A DNA stretch of 64,000 nt from the NCBI RefSeq assembly GCF_025822605.1, contig NZ_JACKTY010000052.1, positions 26,952 to 90,951 of the forward strand, in the 5' to 3' direction. The translations under genes were made by a program, and so were the position numbers. Below are positions 9,162 to 17,632 of the stretch, piece by piece; within the stretch, counting starts at the first letter, position 1; each line of letters opens with the position of its first letter. The notes under the pieces are model-generated. The model did not search any database, was not told the DNA's origin, and saw only the letters and a list, made by a program, of their open reading frames with translations. The DNA is from Mycolicibacterium komossense (lineage in GTDB: Bacteria > Actinomycetota > Actinomycetes > Mycobacteriales > Mycobacteriaceae).

Positions 9162-9557
9162 ATGGATATCGCACTGACCTCCACCGTCATCGAGATCGTG
9201 CCCGCCGACCTGGGCCGATCACTGACCTTCTACCGCTTGCTCGGGCTGGCGGTCCCCGAACCGGACGGTGCGCACGTCGAGGTCGAACTCCCCGGCGGCA
9301 ACAAGCTGGCATTCGACACCGAGGAGGTCATCGCCGGTATGCACCCCGGGTGGACCCCGCCGACGTCGGCAGGCCGGCTGGCGCTGGCTTTCGGGCTCGG
9401 GTCACCCGCCGCGGTGGACGAACTCTTCGAACGGCTCGTCGACGCAGGCCACCCGGCAACCCTGAAACCGTTCGACGCCCCATGGGGGCAGCGCTATGCG
9501 ACGGTCACCGACCCGGATGGGACGACGGTCGATCTGTTCGCGGCACTGGAATCCTGA
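9162..9557 (+). CDS. VOC-family (glyoxalase/bleomycin-resistance fold) protein
   Basis: A 131-aa protein made of two beta-alpha-beta-beta-beta modules. It starts with STVIEIVPADLGRSLTFYRLLG and ends with the typical DPDGTTVDLFAAL. Metal-ligand candidates include the glutamates of VEVELPGG and the DGTTVDLF strand. Single-domain proteins of this kind range from glyoxalases to antibiotic-binding proteins, so the substrate is not predictable. Its last 64 nt overlap, convergently, the 3' end of the AraC-type regulator. Confidence 0.8.
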   Translation: MDIALTSTVIEIVPADLGRSLTFYRLLGLAVPEPDGAHVEVELPGGNKLAFDTEEVIAGMHPGWTPPTSAGRLALAFGLGSPAAVDELFERLVDAGHPATLKPFDAPWGQRYATVTDPDGTTVDLFAALES

Positions 9558-10216
9558 CGCAGTTCGGCCACCCCGACGCCGGCGAACTCGCGGATCTCAC
9601 GGTATAGATGCGGGGCGTCGGAGTAGCCCGCCCTGGCCGCGGTATCGGTCACACTCGTGTCGGCCCGCAGCATCCCGACGGCGTTGCGGAACCGCAATAC
9701 CCGACGCACCGTAGCCGGGCCGTACCCGTAGACCGCCGCGCACTGGCGTTGCAAACTCCTTGCCGACCAACCCATCTCATCGGCAAGGACGTGCACCGCC
9801 GCACCGTGGGCCAGCTTGTCCGTCACCTCGGCGAGCTGAGGCAATGGCCACGGAGTGGTCTCGTCAGCCGGTTCGCCTCGCAGCAGTGTCATGGTGACAT
9901 CCAGCAACGGACCGCCACCGACATCAGGTCGCAGTTCACGCAACGGAATCCGAGTGTTGCGCAGCTCGGACGCGGGTATGCCCAGCAGTCGTGGCAGTGC
10001 GCCAGGGTGGAATCGAATCCCCTTGGCGTGCACAGTGTCCTGGTCGCTGATGAATGCGGTGGTATCCGGTCCGGCGACCAGCACGGCGTCGCCGACCTCG
10101 ATGAGGTCCATGCAACCGTCCGGAAGAATGCGTGACCCACCACGGCGGTCGGACGTCCACAGACATTCGACCAACTCGCGCAGCGGTGCCTGCACCACAA
10201 CCTCGCGGTAGCCCAT
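9494..10216 (-). CDS. AraC-family transcriptional regulator
   Basis: A 240-aa protein. The N-terminal sensory half (from VVVQAPLRELVECLWTSDR through PDGCMDLIEVGD and GIRFHPGALPRLLGI) matches the DUF6597-type domain. The C-terminal AraC double helix-turn-helix spans about residues 150-225 (ADEMGWSARSLQRQ, YGYGPATVRRVLRFR, AARAGYSDAPHLYREIREF). Its targets are unknown; the convergent VOC gene and the neighbouring kshA are candidates by position only. The final 20 or so residues are encoded antisense to the VOC C-terminus. Confidence 0.85.
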   Translation of the reverse strand: MGYREVVVQAPLRELVECLWTSDRRGGSRILPDGCMDLIEVGDAVLVAGPDTTAFISDQDTVHAKGIRFHPGALPRLLGIPASELRNTRIPLRELRPDVGGGPLLDVTMTLLRGEPADETTPWPLPQLAEVTDKLAHGAAVHVLADEMGWSARSLQRQCAAVYGYGPATVRRVLRFRNAVGMLRADTSVTDTAARAGYSDAPHLYREIREFAGVGVAELRQDSSAANRSTVVPSGSVTVA

Positions 10217-10248
10217 CTCTGCGACGGTACCGGCAGGCCCAGATAACG

Positions 10249-11388
10249 TCAGTCCTGACTGGTGGTCTGTCGAACCGCGAGATTACCTGCCACTTCTTCG
10301 TGCCACACGTCGTAGGCGTGGGTGGTGTCGACCTCCATCTCGAACCGGTCGGTCATATCCGACGAGACGTCAGCCAGATCCACATAGAACTGCTCGTACC
10401 AACGGCGGTGTTGGTAGACAGCGCCGTCTTCCTCGGTGAGCAGCGGATTCTCGATCCGGGTCTTGTTCTTCCAGATCTCGACGTCATCGAGGAAACCCTC
10501 CCCGAACGACCGGTTCATCCCAGCGGCGAGTTTCTCGGCTTTATCGGCGGGTAGACCGGGCATTTCTCGCACCGCCACACCCCACTGCAGCACGAACGAA
10601 TTATGGCTGACCGGATAGTGGCAGTTGATCAGCGCCACCTCGACAGTGAACCCGGGGCCGAGGTCGTTGTGAAGCCAATTGATCATGTACGCCGGACCGA
10701 AGTACGTCGCCTCCGAGCGCAGATAGGTTCCCTCCCAGAGCTTGTCGAAGTTCGGAGTGAAGTCGGGCCGGGGCTTGGACTCCATGAACTGGCTGGCGGT
10801 GTGGCCTTCGATGACGTTCTTGAAGAACGTCGGATAGGCGTGATGGATGTAGAAGAAATGCGCCATATCGACGTTGTTGTCCACGATTTCTCGGCAGTGC
10901 GAACCTTCGATGCGGATCGAACTCCACTGCCACGGCGACCAGACGCCGTCGTCGTAACCGTCGATCATCGGAGGCGCCAACTCGGCTGGCGGCATGGACC
11001 CTTCCTGGTCGTGCCAGACCAGCAGTTGTCCGTTGACCTCATGGGTCTGCCATTTGCGAGTCCGGGCGAGTCGTGGAGTGCGCTTGGCATAGGGGACCAG
11101 TGCGCATTTGCCAGTCGAGCCCTGCCACCGCCAGTCGTGGAACGGACACGCCACGTTGTCGTCCTTGATCGACCCCATCGATAGGTCGCCGCCCATGTGC
11201 CGGCAGTACCCGTCGAGCACATGCAGTGCGCCCGTGGAATCGCCGTAGACCACCAGTTTGGTGCCGAACGCCTCGATACCGTGGGGTTGGCCGTCGCGAA
11301 AGTTCTCGGCCAGGCCCAGACAGTGCCACCCGCGGGCGAACCGGGTGATCGGCAGACCGGCGTCGATCTCGCGAACCTGAGCAGTCAT
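10249..11388 (-). CDS. kshA: 3-ketosteroid 9alpha-hydroxylase oxygenase KshA
   Basis: A 379-aa Rieske non-heme iron oxygenase. The Rieske cluster ligands are C62-x-H64 and C81-x2-H84 (CRHMGGDL, CPFHDW). The mononuclear iron site follows at NNVDMAHFFYIHH (D174, H177, H182). It is highly similar to recalled Rv3526 over the whole length. KshA hydroxylates C9 of androstadienedione-type steroids, which together with delta-1 dehydrogenation opens ring B; it needs the reductase KshB, not encoded here. Its ATG overlaps the kstD stop by 4 nt, joining the two ring-opening activities. No KstR box is visible upstream of the pair. Many actinobacteria carry several KshA paralogues, and this may be an extra copy. 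Confidence 0.92.
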   Translation of the reverse strand: MTAQVREIDAGLPITRFARGWHCLGLAENFRDGQPHGIEAFGTKLVVYGDSTGALHVLDGYCRHMGGDLSMGSIKDDNVACPFHDWRWQGSTGKCALVPYAKRTPRLARTRKWQTHEVNGQLLVWHDQEGSMPPAELAPPMIDGYDDGVWSPWQWSSIRIEGSHCREIVDNNVDMAHFFYIHHAYPTFFKNVIEGHTASQFMESKPRPDFTPNFDKLWEGTYLRSEATYFGPAYMINWLHNDLGPGFTVEVALINCHYPVSHNSFVLQWGVAVREMPGLPADKAEKLAAGMNRSFGEGFLDDVEIWKNKTRIENPLLTEEDGAVYQHRRWYEQFYVDLADVSSDMTDRFEMEVDTTHAYDVWHEEVAGNLAVRQTTSQD

Positions 11389-12950
11389 GAGTTGTCTCCT
11401 GATTGGTTGACCATGTCCATCACCGCAAGGTGGCTGAAAACCATGCTGGTGCCGATCGGGTTACCCCCACCCGGGTATGCCGTTCCGCTCGGCGCAGCCA
11501 TGGTGTTCCCCGCGGCATACAAACCGGGGATCACCCGGCCCGAGGCGTCGAGCACCCGGGCGGCGGTGTCGGTGCGCAACCCACCCTTGGTGCCGAGATC
11601 GGACACGCCGAATGCGGCCGCGTGGAAGGGCGGACGGTCGATTGCGTACAGCGGCGGTGCGCCGCCTGAGAAAGCCCGGTCATAAGGTTCGTCGCCACGT
11701 CCGAAGTCCGAGTCGACGCCAGCGGCGACGGACTCGTTGAACCGGGCCACGGTATCGATCAGATTCTGCGGCGGGACGCCGATTTTCCCGGCCAGCTCGG
11801 CTAATGTGGCTGCGGTGTGCCATAACCCGGCGGCGACGTACTGCTCCGGTTCGACCATCGAGACGCTGGTCGACTGAACCGGCGGCACACCATCGGCATC
11901 GCCTCCACTGTCGTCGTAGACCATCCAGTACGGCAGGGTGACCGAGCCGTCGTCCAGTGCAGCCAGGACCTCGCGCCCCAGTCGGTCGTAGGCCTGCGAC
12001 TCGTTGACGAAGCGCCGACCGTCCGCGTTGATGAAAATGCCGCCGGTAAACCACAGTGAGAACGTCGAACGGCCGTCCGGATGCGTCAGCCCGGGCGACC
12101 ACCACGCCTGATCCATCAGATCGGTGTCCGCGCCCGCAGCGATACCCGCCAGGTGCGCCAGCCCGGTATTTCCCCAGGGCCCCATGGTGTCTCGGGACGA
12201 ACCCGGCACCCCGTACTCGGCGCGCAGATCGTCGTTGTTCTCGAAGCCACCCGCGGCCAGCAGGACACCGCGACGCGCCCGGATCGCCCGGCGTTGTCCG
12301 TCACGTTCCACAATCGCGCCCACCACAGCGCCGTCGGAGACCACCAGCTCGACCAGCGCAGTACTCAGATGCGTCACGGTATGTTCGTATGCCCTTGTCG
12401 CAGTGAGGAACCTGGCGATGAGCGCGCGTCCGCCGATGAAGTAGTCTTCCGGCACCTCGGCGCCGAGCCGGTCGGAGTCGAGCGGACCACGGACCAGTTC
12501 CCGCAGGTCCGGGGCGGCCGCTACCTTGAGTCCCTTGGCGGCGATATGCCGCATCCCGTCACCGCGCGCTTTCGGTGCCTTACCGAAGTAGTCCGGCCAC
12601 GGCATCACCTTGAACTTCAGCTGCTCGTCGGCTTCTAAGTACTCGATCAACGGAGCGCCGCCACGGACGTAGGCTTCCTGCAGGGCCAACGGTGTGCGGT
12701 CGCCGACCACCGCGGTGTAGTACTCGAGTGCATCGTCGATGGTGTCATCGGAGCCTGCCCGCTGTAGTACCGCGTTCCCGGGGAACCACATTCCGCCGCC
12801 ACCGGAGTAGGCGGTGGTACCACCGAACTTCTCGGTCGCTTCGACCAGGATGACGTCGAGACCTTCTCGCGCAGCGGTGTATGCGCCGGTGACGCCGCCC
12901 GCTCCCGAGCCGGCGACCAGCACGTCGCATTCCTCATGCCAGTCAGCCAT
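11385..12950 (-). CDS. kstD: 3-ketosteroid delta-1-dehydrogenase family flavoprotein
   Basis: A 521-aa FAD protein of the fumarate-reductase/3-ketosteroid dehydrogenase family. It has the Rossmann motif VAGSGAGGVTGAYTA at residues 11-25, the following glutamate (VEATEKFGGTTAYSGGG), an internal FAD strand (RRGVLLAAGGFENN) and a C-terminal flavin loop GTAYPGGGNPIGT resembling the KstD active-site tyrosine/glycine loop. KstD introduces the C1-C2 double bond. The overlap with kshA strongly supports steroid ring cleavage as its role. A 3-ketosteroid delta-4 dehydrogenase is an alternative that the sequence alone does not exclude. Confidence 0.88.
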   Translation of the reverse strand: MADWHEECDVLVAGSGAGGVTGAYTAAREGLDVILVEATEKFGGTTAYSGGGGMWFPGNAVLQRAGSDDTIDDALEYYTAVVGDRTPLALQEAYVRGGAPLIEYLEADEQLKFKVMPWPDYFGKAPKARGDGMRHIAAKGLKVAAAPDLRELVRGPLDSDRLGAEVPEDYFIGGRALIARFLTATRAYEHTVTHLSTALVELVVSDGAVVGAIVERDGQRRAIRARRGVLLAAGGFENNDDLRAEYGVPGSSRDTMGPWGNTGLAHLAGIAAGADTDLMDQAWWSPGLTHPDGRSTFSLWFTGGIFINADGRRFVNESQAYDRLGREVLAALDDGSVTLPYWMVYDDSGGDADGVPPVQSTSVSMVEPEQYVAAGLWHTAATLAELAGKIGVPPQNLIDTVARFNESVAAGVDSDFGRGDEPYDRAFSGGAPPLYAIDRPPFHAAAFGVSDLGTKGGLRTDTAARVLDASGRVIPGLYAAGNTMAAPSGTAYPGGGNPIGTSMVFSHLAVMDMVNQSGDNS

Positions 12951-13263
12951 CTCGTCCCTTCACCTAGGCGTCCCGCGCGGCCGTGTCTGGCGAACTCGCG
13001 GTCCAGTGCCTGCCGGTCGGCGTCGTCCGTCCGGTGACACTCCGGACACCCACGACTCACCCATTGGTACACCAGATCGGCTGTCTGCCAAGCCTGTTTC
13101 TGCAGTTCCAGCTTCAGCTGTCAGTGTCGGTGGCGATCAGCCGGCAGTCGGCATGGCGGATGTCGGCTGGATGGGTCGGCGGACGCACGGGCTCGGCGCT
13201 ACCAATGACAAACCCGGCGTCCGGACACCACGCATCCGGACGCCGGGCCTGTCGATCTCCTGG
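12951..13263. other. Intergenic gap upstream of kstD
   Basis: The gap is 313 nt and contains no confident gene. It includes a strong hairpin (13213-13247, listed separately). On the minus strand a protein-like frame runs from about 13120 into kstD (ELQKQAWQTADLVYQW, then CPECH); it has no stop before kstD and no normal start codon. I see no KstR box. Confidence 0.6.
13213..13247 (-). terminator. Strong hairpin after exported-protein gene A
   Basis: A perfect 13-bp stem (CCCGGCGTCCGGA / TCCGGACGCCGGG) with a 9-nt loop lies 16 nt downstream of the minus-strand stop at 13264. There is no T-tract, as is usual for mycobacterial intrinsic terminators. Confidence 0.8.
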
Positions 13264-14406
13264 TTACCCATTGGCCCCCGCGCTGGCCTTTTCGTGTCTG
13301 CTGCCGGACTTGACGGCGCCGCGCTGCTGGCCTGCCTTGCTGATTCCTCCGGTCGTATCCTTCGGCGTATCGCCCGCGCTCGCCGTCTGGAGACCTGGAG
13401 CGGCGGCCTGGGCATCGGCGGCGGAGCGGGCGGGGCGTGCCGTGGGGCGGCTGCTCCCGGTGGACTTCGTTGCTTTCGGACCTGCCGTGCGCGTCGGCGT
13501 GACCGTGGGCGCTGATTCTTCGTCGGGAGCCGCCTGTCGGATCGACGCCGATTGCGGGGCCGCCTGCTGCTGCGCTTGGGGCTGGTGACCCACGGGAAAC
13601 AGCGCATTGGCGAATTCGTCACGCAGGGCAAGCGCGATGGCGATGGGACCCGAATCGAATGCGGAGCCGGTCCATGGGCTGAGGAGACCGGCGGGGAAGA
13701 ACGAGGCGGGATTGCCGTTGAGGAAGGCGTCAGTCAGTGCGGCCGGCGCATTGACGATGGCCCCCAACGCGGCGGCGGCGTCGCCGGCTCCGATTGCTTC
13801 GATGACGTCCTGCACGGTCTGCGCGCCCGCAGTGAGGGTGCTAACTACCGGAGCGATCGCGCCGAGCCCGAGTGCCAGTATCGCGTCCGGAACCACGCCG
13901 ATCGCATTCGCGACATTCTGGACCGTGTTTTGTGCGATCTGGACGACGGCCGTTATCGGCGGGACGAGCCCAAGTGCCGACTCGACGGTGTAGAGGACCA
14001 AAGTGTTCCAGGCGTCCACGATTTGGCCGGCTGCCAGCTGTTGGGCGACGGACTGGAGGACGGCCGGAAGCTGTTGCGCGGCATTGATGAGGGTCTGGAT
14101 GGTCTGCTGGGCGGTGTTGCCGAGCAGAGTGAGATTGGCGACCTGGTTTGTCACCACCTGCGTCACGATCGGCGCTGGATCCGTCGCCACCTGGTTGACC
14201 AGCCCCACCGTGTTGTTCACCGCACCTTGGAGGACCTGCACCCAGGCGTCGATCGGGTTGAGCGTGGCGGCCAGCTCAACTGACATCACGTGAGCCGATG
14301 GGATGTGTAACTCCGGCAGCGTCGGCTGGATGGGGGCGATGGCGATCGCGGTGGCCCCGATGGCGGCGATCCCGGCAGTGAGATATGAGCAGACAGCTAC
14401 CTGCAT
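13264..14406 (-). CDS. Exported Ala-rich protein, paralogue A
   Basis: A 380-aa protein of unknown function. The start MQVAVCSYLTAGIAAIGATA forms a signal-like hydrophobic segment. A middle region of about 230 residues (40-270) is rich in Ala, Val, Asn and Gln with amphipathic helices. The last 110 residues are disordered, rich in Pro, Ala, Ser and Lys. It is clearly paralogous to the protein at 37887-39206: shared blocks include the N-terminus, a DPAP element in the N-terminal third, and an element ending AFLNG before the tail. The style recalls PE/PPE-like surface proteins, but no PE or PPE motif is present. A degenerate KstR-like site lies about 226 nt upstream. Confidence 0.72.
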   Translation of the reverse strand: MQVAVCSYLTAGIAAIGATAIAIAPIQPTLPELHIPSAHVMSVELAATLNPIDAWVQVLQGAVNNTVGLVNQVATDPAPIVTQVVTNQVANLTLLGNTAQQTIQTLINAAQQLPAVLQSVAQQLAAGQIVDAWNTLVLYTVESALGLVPPITAVVQIAQNTVQNVANAIGVVPDAILALGLGAIAPVVSTLTAGAQTVQDVIEAIGAGDAAAALGAIVNAPAALTDAFLNGNPASFFPAGLLSPWTGSAFDSGPIAIALALRDEFANALFPVGHQPQAQQQAAPQSASIRQAAPDEESAPTVTPTRTAGPKATKSTGSSRPTARPARSAADAQAAAPGLQTASAGDTPKDTTGGISKAGQQRGAVKSGSRHEKASAGANG

Positions 14407-14976
14407 GGAGACTCCTATGACTTAGGTACGAATGCAACCAGCCGAAACGTACCTGAGAAGAACATGTGTAACGAACACATCACGCAAGTTGACACAAACG
14501 TTGAACCCGACCGGAAATCCCGGCACACTGCGGATCGTGAAAAATTGCTGTTGAGGGCGAAATCGCAATAGCAATAGCAAACTTCTTTTACTGGTGAATT
14601 ACTTTCCTATGCAAAGTCAATGAACAGAAAGTAGAACCTGTTCACTTTACCGTATCTTAGATGTGGCGGACAAAAGCGCCGTTAGAGGCATCGCCGGTGA
14701 TTCTGACCAGCTTGTTGCGGTGAACAAAACTAAGATGATTCGTACGGCCGGCAGCCCCGGTTGAGGTCATTGACAATCAGTTTCGCAACGCCAGTAACTA
14801 ATTCGAATCGACCTCGAATATGGCGATAATCTACTCTCGGGTAACTTCGGTTAGTGCCCGTTGGCACCCTGAAACGTATTCAGATCGTCGCAGGTCTGGG
14901 AGTAAAAATATGGTGGAGACGGTGGCGCTGACGTGACCGACCAACCATTCGGGCGGTAATGGAAATCCAATTCCGG
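14407..14976. other. Long AT-richer intergenic region
   Basis: The gap is 570 nt between fadD17 (stop) and paralogue A (start), both on the minus strand. It is visibly less GC-rich than its surroundings. I find no convincing coding frame. It presumably holds the promoter of paralogue A, and contains the KstR-like element at 14632-14645 inside a larger inverted repeat (TGAACAG at 14620, CTGTTCA at 14638). Confidence 0.6.
14632..14645. promoter_or_regulatory. Degenerate KstR-like site
   Basis: TAGAACCTGTTCAC matches TnnAACnnGTTnnA except at the last position. It lies 226 nt upstream of the start of paralogue A on the minus strand. The distance is long, so direct control is uncertain. Confidence 0.45.
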
Positions 14977-16491
14977 CTATCTGATGGTGCGCTTGATCGG
15001 CCAGACTGGATCGTCGCAGTCCACCCCTTCGGCCGATAGTTGGCGCTTGAGGATCTTGAACGTCTCGGTGCGGGGGAGCGCGGTGCCGACCCGCACAAAG
15101 GCGGGCCACTGTTTGGGGCCGAGGTCGGACTGCTCGGCGAGGAACGCCAGGAACTTGTCGGCGTCGAAGTCGACGCCGTCGGGCAGCACGAGCGCGGCCA
15201 TCACCTGATCGCCGACAGCAGGGTCAGGGATCGCGTACACCGCGGCTTCGGTGACATCGGGGTAGCGCATCAGGATCCTTTCGATCGGTGCGGTACCGAG
15301 GTTCTCGCCGTCGACCCGCATCCAATCGCCCAGGCGCCCGGCGAAATGCGCGAAGCCAGACTCGTCGAGGTAGGCCAGGTCGCCGCTGTGGTACACCCCG
15401 CCGGACATCCGTTCGGCCTCGGCCGCGGGATCTTTGTAGTACCCGCGGAACTGGCCGGGGCCGGCCGTGTTGACCAGTTCCCCGATCACTCCGGGCGGAC
15501 AGGGCGCACCGGTGTCGACGTCGACGACGGCGATACCGTCGACCAGCGGACCCAGTGCGCCCTCGGGGGTGTCCGGGGTCCGCGCGATCGAGACGCCGCC
15601 CTCGCTCGAACCGAACCCGTCGACCACCGTCACCCCGAACCGCCGGGCGAAGCGATCGAGATCCCTTGGCGCACCCTCATTTCCGTAGGCGATCCGCAAC
15701 GGATTGTCGATATCGTCGGCTCGCGGCGGAGTGGCCAGGATGTAGGACAGCGGCTTACCGACGTAGTTGGCATAGGTGGCGCCGAACCGGCGGATGTCGG
15801 GAAAGAACTGCGAGGCGGAGAATTTGCGCCGCAACGCAATCGACGTTGCACCGGCCACCGCGGGACCCCAGCCCGCCATGATCGCGTTCGAGTGGAACAG
15901 CGGCATCGACAGATAACAGGTGTCGGCCGGCCCGAGCCCGAACCGCCCCGCCAGCATCTCCCCGGGAAACGCCACTTTCTCGTGTGTGCAGCGGACCGCC
16001 TTGGGGTTGCCGCTGGTACCCGAGGTGAAGATCAGGATGAACAGGTCGTCGCTGTCGGCGTCTCGGAAGCGGATCGGCGAACCGCGGTGGGCGGCGAGTT
16101 CGTCCGCCCACTGCGATGACTCGACATCGATTGCGACAACAGACTCGCCACATTCCCGCTTACTGTCGCGATCGGCGAGCACGAACTGGCAGTCCGCGTG
16201 GTCGATATCGCGTTGCAGCGCGGCTCCGCGCCGGGTGGGGTTCAAGCCGACCGGCACGATGCCGGACAGCGCTGCCGCGACCAACACCGTGGAGAAGAAC
16301 GGAGTGTTGCCCAGCAGCACACCGACGTGCGGCGGTCGGTCAGGGTCCAGCCGCGCGCGCAACGCCGCCGCGAGGTCGGCGCCGTCCTGAATATGATTGC
16401 GCCAGCTCACGAAGGAGTCATCCGCCCGGATGCCGCGATCATCGACCTCGGTCAGACGCTGCACCAGCCGGGTGACGGTCGGCTCATCCAA
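14977..16491 (-). CDS. fadD17: Steroid-CoA ligase FadD17
   Basis: A 504-aa ANL-family ligase. It has a P-loop IFTSGTSGNPKAV near residues 153-165, an adenylate region (DGFGSSEGGVSI) and a C-terminal hinge (GRLGDWMRVDGENLGTA, with a lysine in ILKRQLS). It is nearly collinear with recalled Rv3506, which activates C5 (24-oate) steroid side chains. It is the last gene of fadE26-fadE27-fadD17, 15 nt after fadE27, so ligase and dehydrogenase are made together. The sequence is complete. Confidence 0.92.
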   Translation of the reverse strand: MDEPTVTRLVQRLTEVDDRGIRADDSFVSWRNHIQDGADLAAALRARLDPDRPPHVGVLLGNTPFFSTVLVAAALSGIVPVGLNPTRRGAALQRDIDHADCQFVLADRDSKRECGESVVAIDVESSQWADELAAHRGSPIRFRDADSDDLFILIFTSGTSGNPKAVRCTHEKVAFPGEMLAGRFGLGPADTCYLSMPLFHSNAIMAGWGPAVAGATSIALRRKFSASQFFPDIRRFGATYANYVGKPLSYILATPPRADDIDNPLRIAYGNEGAPRDLDRFARRFGVTVVDGFGSSEGGVSIARTPDTPEGALGPLVDGIAVVDVDTGAPCPPGVIGELVNTAGPGQFRGYYKDPAAEAERMSGGVYHSGDLAYLDESGFAHFAGRLGDWMRVDGENLGTAPIERILMRYPDVTEAAVYAIPDPAVGDQVMAALVLPDGVDFDADKFLAFLAEQSDLGPKQWPAFVRVGTALPRTETFKILKRQLSAEGVDCDDPVWPIKRTIR

Positions 16492-16506
16492 CGGGACAGG
16501 TCACGA

Positions 16507-17604
16507 TCAGACCGGCGTATCGGCCAGTTCGCGGCCGATCTGCAGCAGTTGCCCGGTGGCGCCGCCGAGGGTGAACTCGGCCTGCTTGGCCGCCAGGAAG
16601 TACCGGTGCACCGGATGATCGGTGTCGATACCGACGCCGCCGTGCACGTGCACCGTGGTGTGTGCGACGCGGTGGCCGGCATCGGCCGCCCAGAACGCGG
16701 CCGTCGCGACCTCGGTATCGGCGGGCAGATCCTCGTCGAGACGCCACGCCGCCTGCGTCAACGTCAGCCGCAGTCCCTTGACGTCGATATAACCGTCGGC
16801 GAGCCGTTGTGCGACGGCCTGGAAGCTGCCGATCGGCCGGTCGAACTGTTCGCGGGTGCGGGCATATTCGGCGGTGAGCTCCAGTGCGCGTTCCAGCACA
16901 CCCAGCTGGAATGCGCTGTGTCCCAAGGTGAAATGAGTCTTGATCCAGCTGACGACCTCGCTGCCGCCGACCAGTCGGTCCGCGGCGACCGCGACACTTG
17001 ACAGGTCGAGTTCACCGACGCTGCCCCTGCCCGTGGTATCTAGGCTGGTGACCGATACTCCCGGGTCATCCGCGGCGACCAGGAAAACCACCGCGCCGGA
17101 ATCACTCTCCGCCGCCACCAGGAAGGCGTCGGCCACCGACGCAAACCCCACCGGGGTCCTGGTGCCGGTCAGGGTGTACCCGTCACCTGTCGAGGTGGCG
17201 CGGACCGGACCCTCGCCCAGTTCGCCGTCCAGCGCGACGGTCAGGACTTTGTCGCCGCTGACGGCCGATGAACCCCAGTTCTGCTGCAGCTCAGTCGAGC
17301 CGAAGCGGCCCAGTGCGCCGGCGCCGAGCATCACCGACTCCAGATAGGGCACCGCGGCGAGCTGGCGGCCCAGGGCGGTCAGTACCGCGACCTGCTCCAG
17401 CACACCGAAACCGCCGCCGCCGAGCGCCTCGGGCGCGGCGGTGGACAGAATGTCGGCGTCGATCAGCTTGCGCCACAGGTCTTTGTCGAACCGCTGCTCG
17501 AGACCGTCGAGCTCCCGCTGGTGCGCGGGGGTGCACACCGAATCGACAATGGTGCCGACGAGGCCCGAGAGATCCTCTACCGCTTCATTTTTGGTGAAAT
17601 CCAT
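16507..17604 (-). CDS. fadE27: Acyl-CoA dehydrogenase FadE27 (ChsE5)
   Basis: A 365-aa acyl-CoA dehydrogenase subunit. The N-terminal helical domain has EALGGGGFGVLEQ, the middle beta domain is present, and the C-terminal domain includes REQFDRPIGSFQAVAQRLAD and HVHGGVGID. By recalled work, the M. tuberculosis homologue (Rv3505, ChsE5) forms an alpha2beta2 heterotetramer with ChsE4 that oxidises 3-oxocholestenoyl-CoA at the first step of side-chain beta-oxidation. It lies 28 nt downstream of its probable partner fadE26, in the same direction. Confidence 0.92.
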   Translation of the reverse strand: MDFTKNEAVEDLSGLVGTIVDSVCTPAHQRELDGLEQRFDKDLWRKLIDADILSTAAPEALGGGGFGVLEQVAVLTALGRQLAAVPYLESVMLGAGALGRFGSTELQQNWGSSAVSGDKVLTVALDGELGEGPVRATSTGDGYTLTGTRTPVGFASVADAFLVAAESDSGAVVFLVAADDPGVSVTSLDTTGRGSVGELDLSSVAVAADRLVGGSEVVSWIKTHFTLGHSAFQLGVLERALELTAEYARTREQFDRPIGSFQAVAQRLADGYIDVKGLRLTLTQAAWRLDEDLPADTEVATAAFWAADAGHRVAHTTVHVHGGVGIDTDHPVHRYFLAAKQAEFTLGGATGQLLQIGRELADTPV

Positions 17605-17632
17605 GGAACTTCCTTACGAGTGGGGGGTCGGG

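Noticed and set aside
13213..13247. Perfect 13-bp inverted repeat as a transposon end or integration site
   Set aside because: It lies just after a stop codon with a short loop, and no transposase, integrase or target duplication is near; a terminator explains it.
14407..14976. Possible horizontally acquired fragment, because of lower GC
   Set aside because: No coding frame, no repeats and no mobility gene; promoter-rich intergenic DNA is enough.
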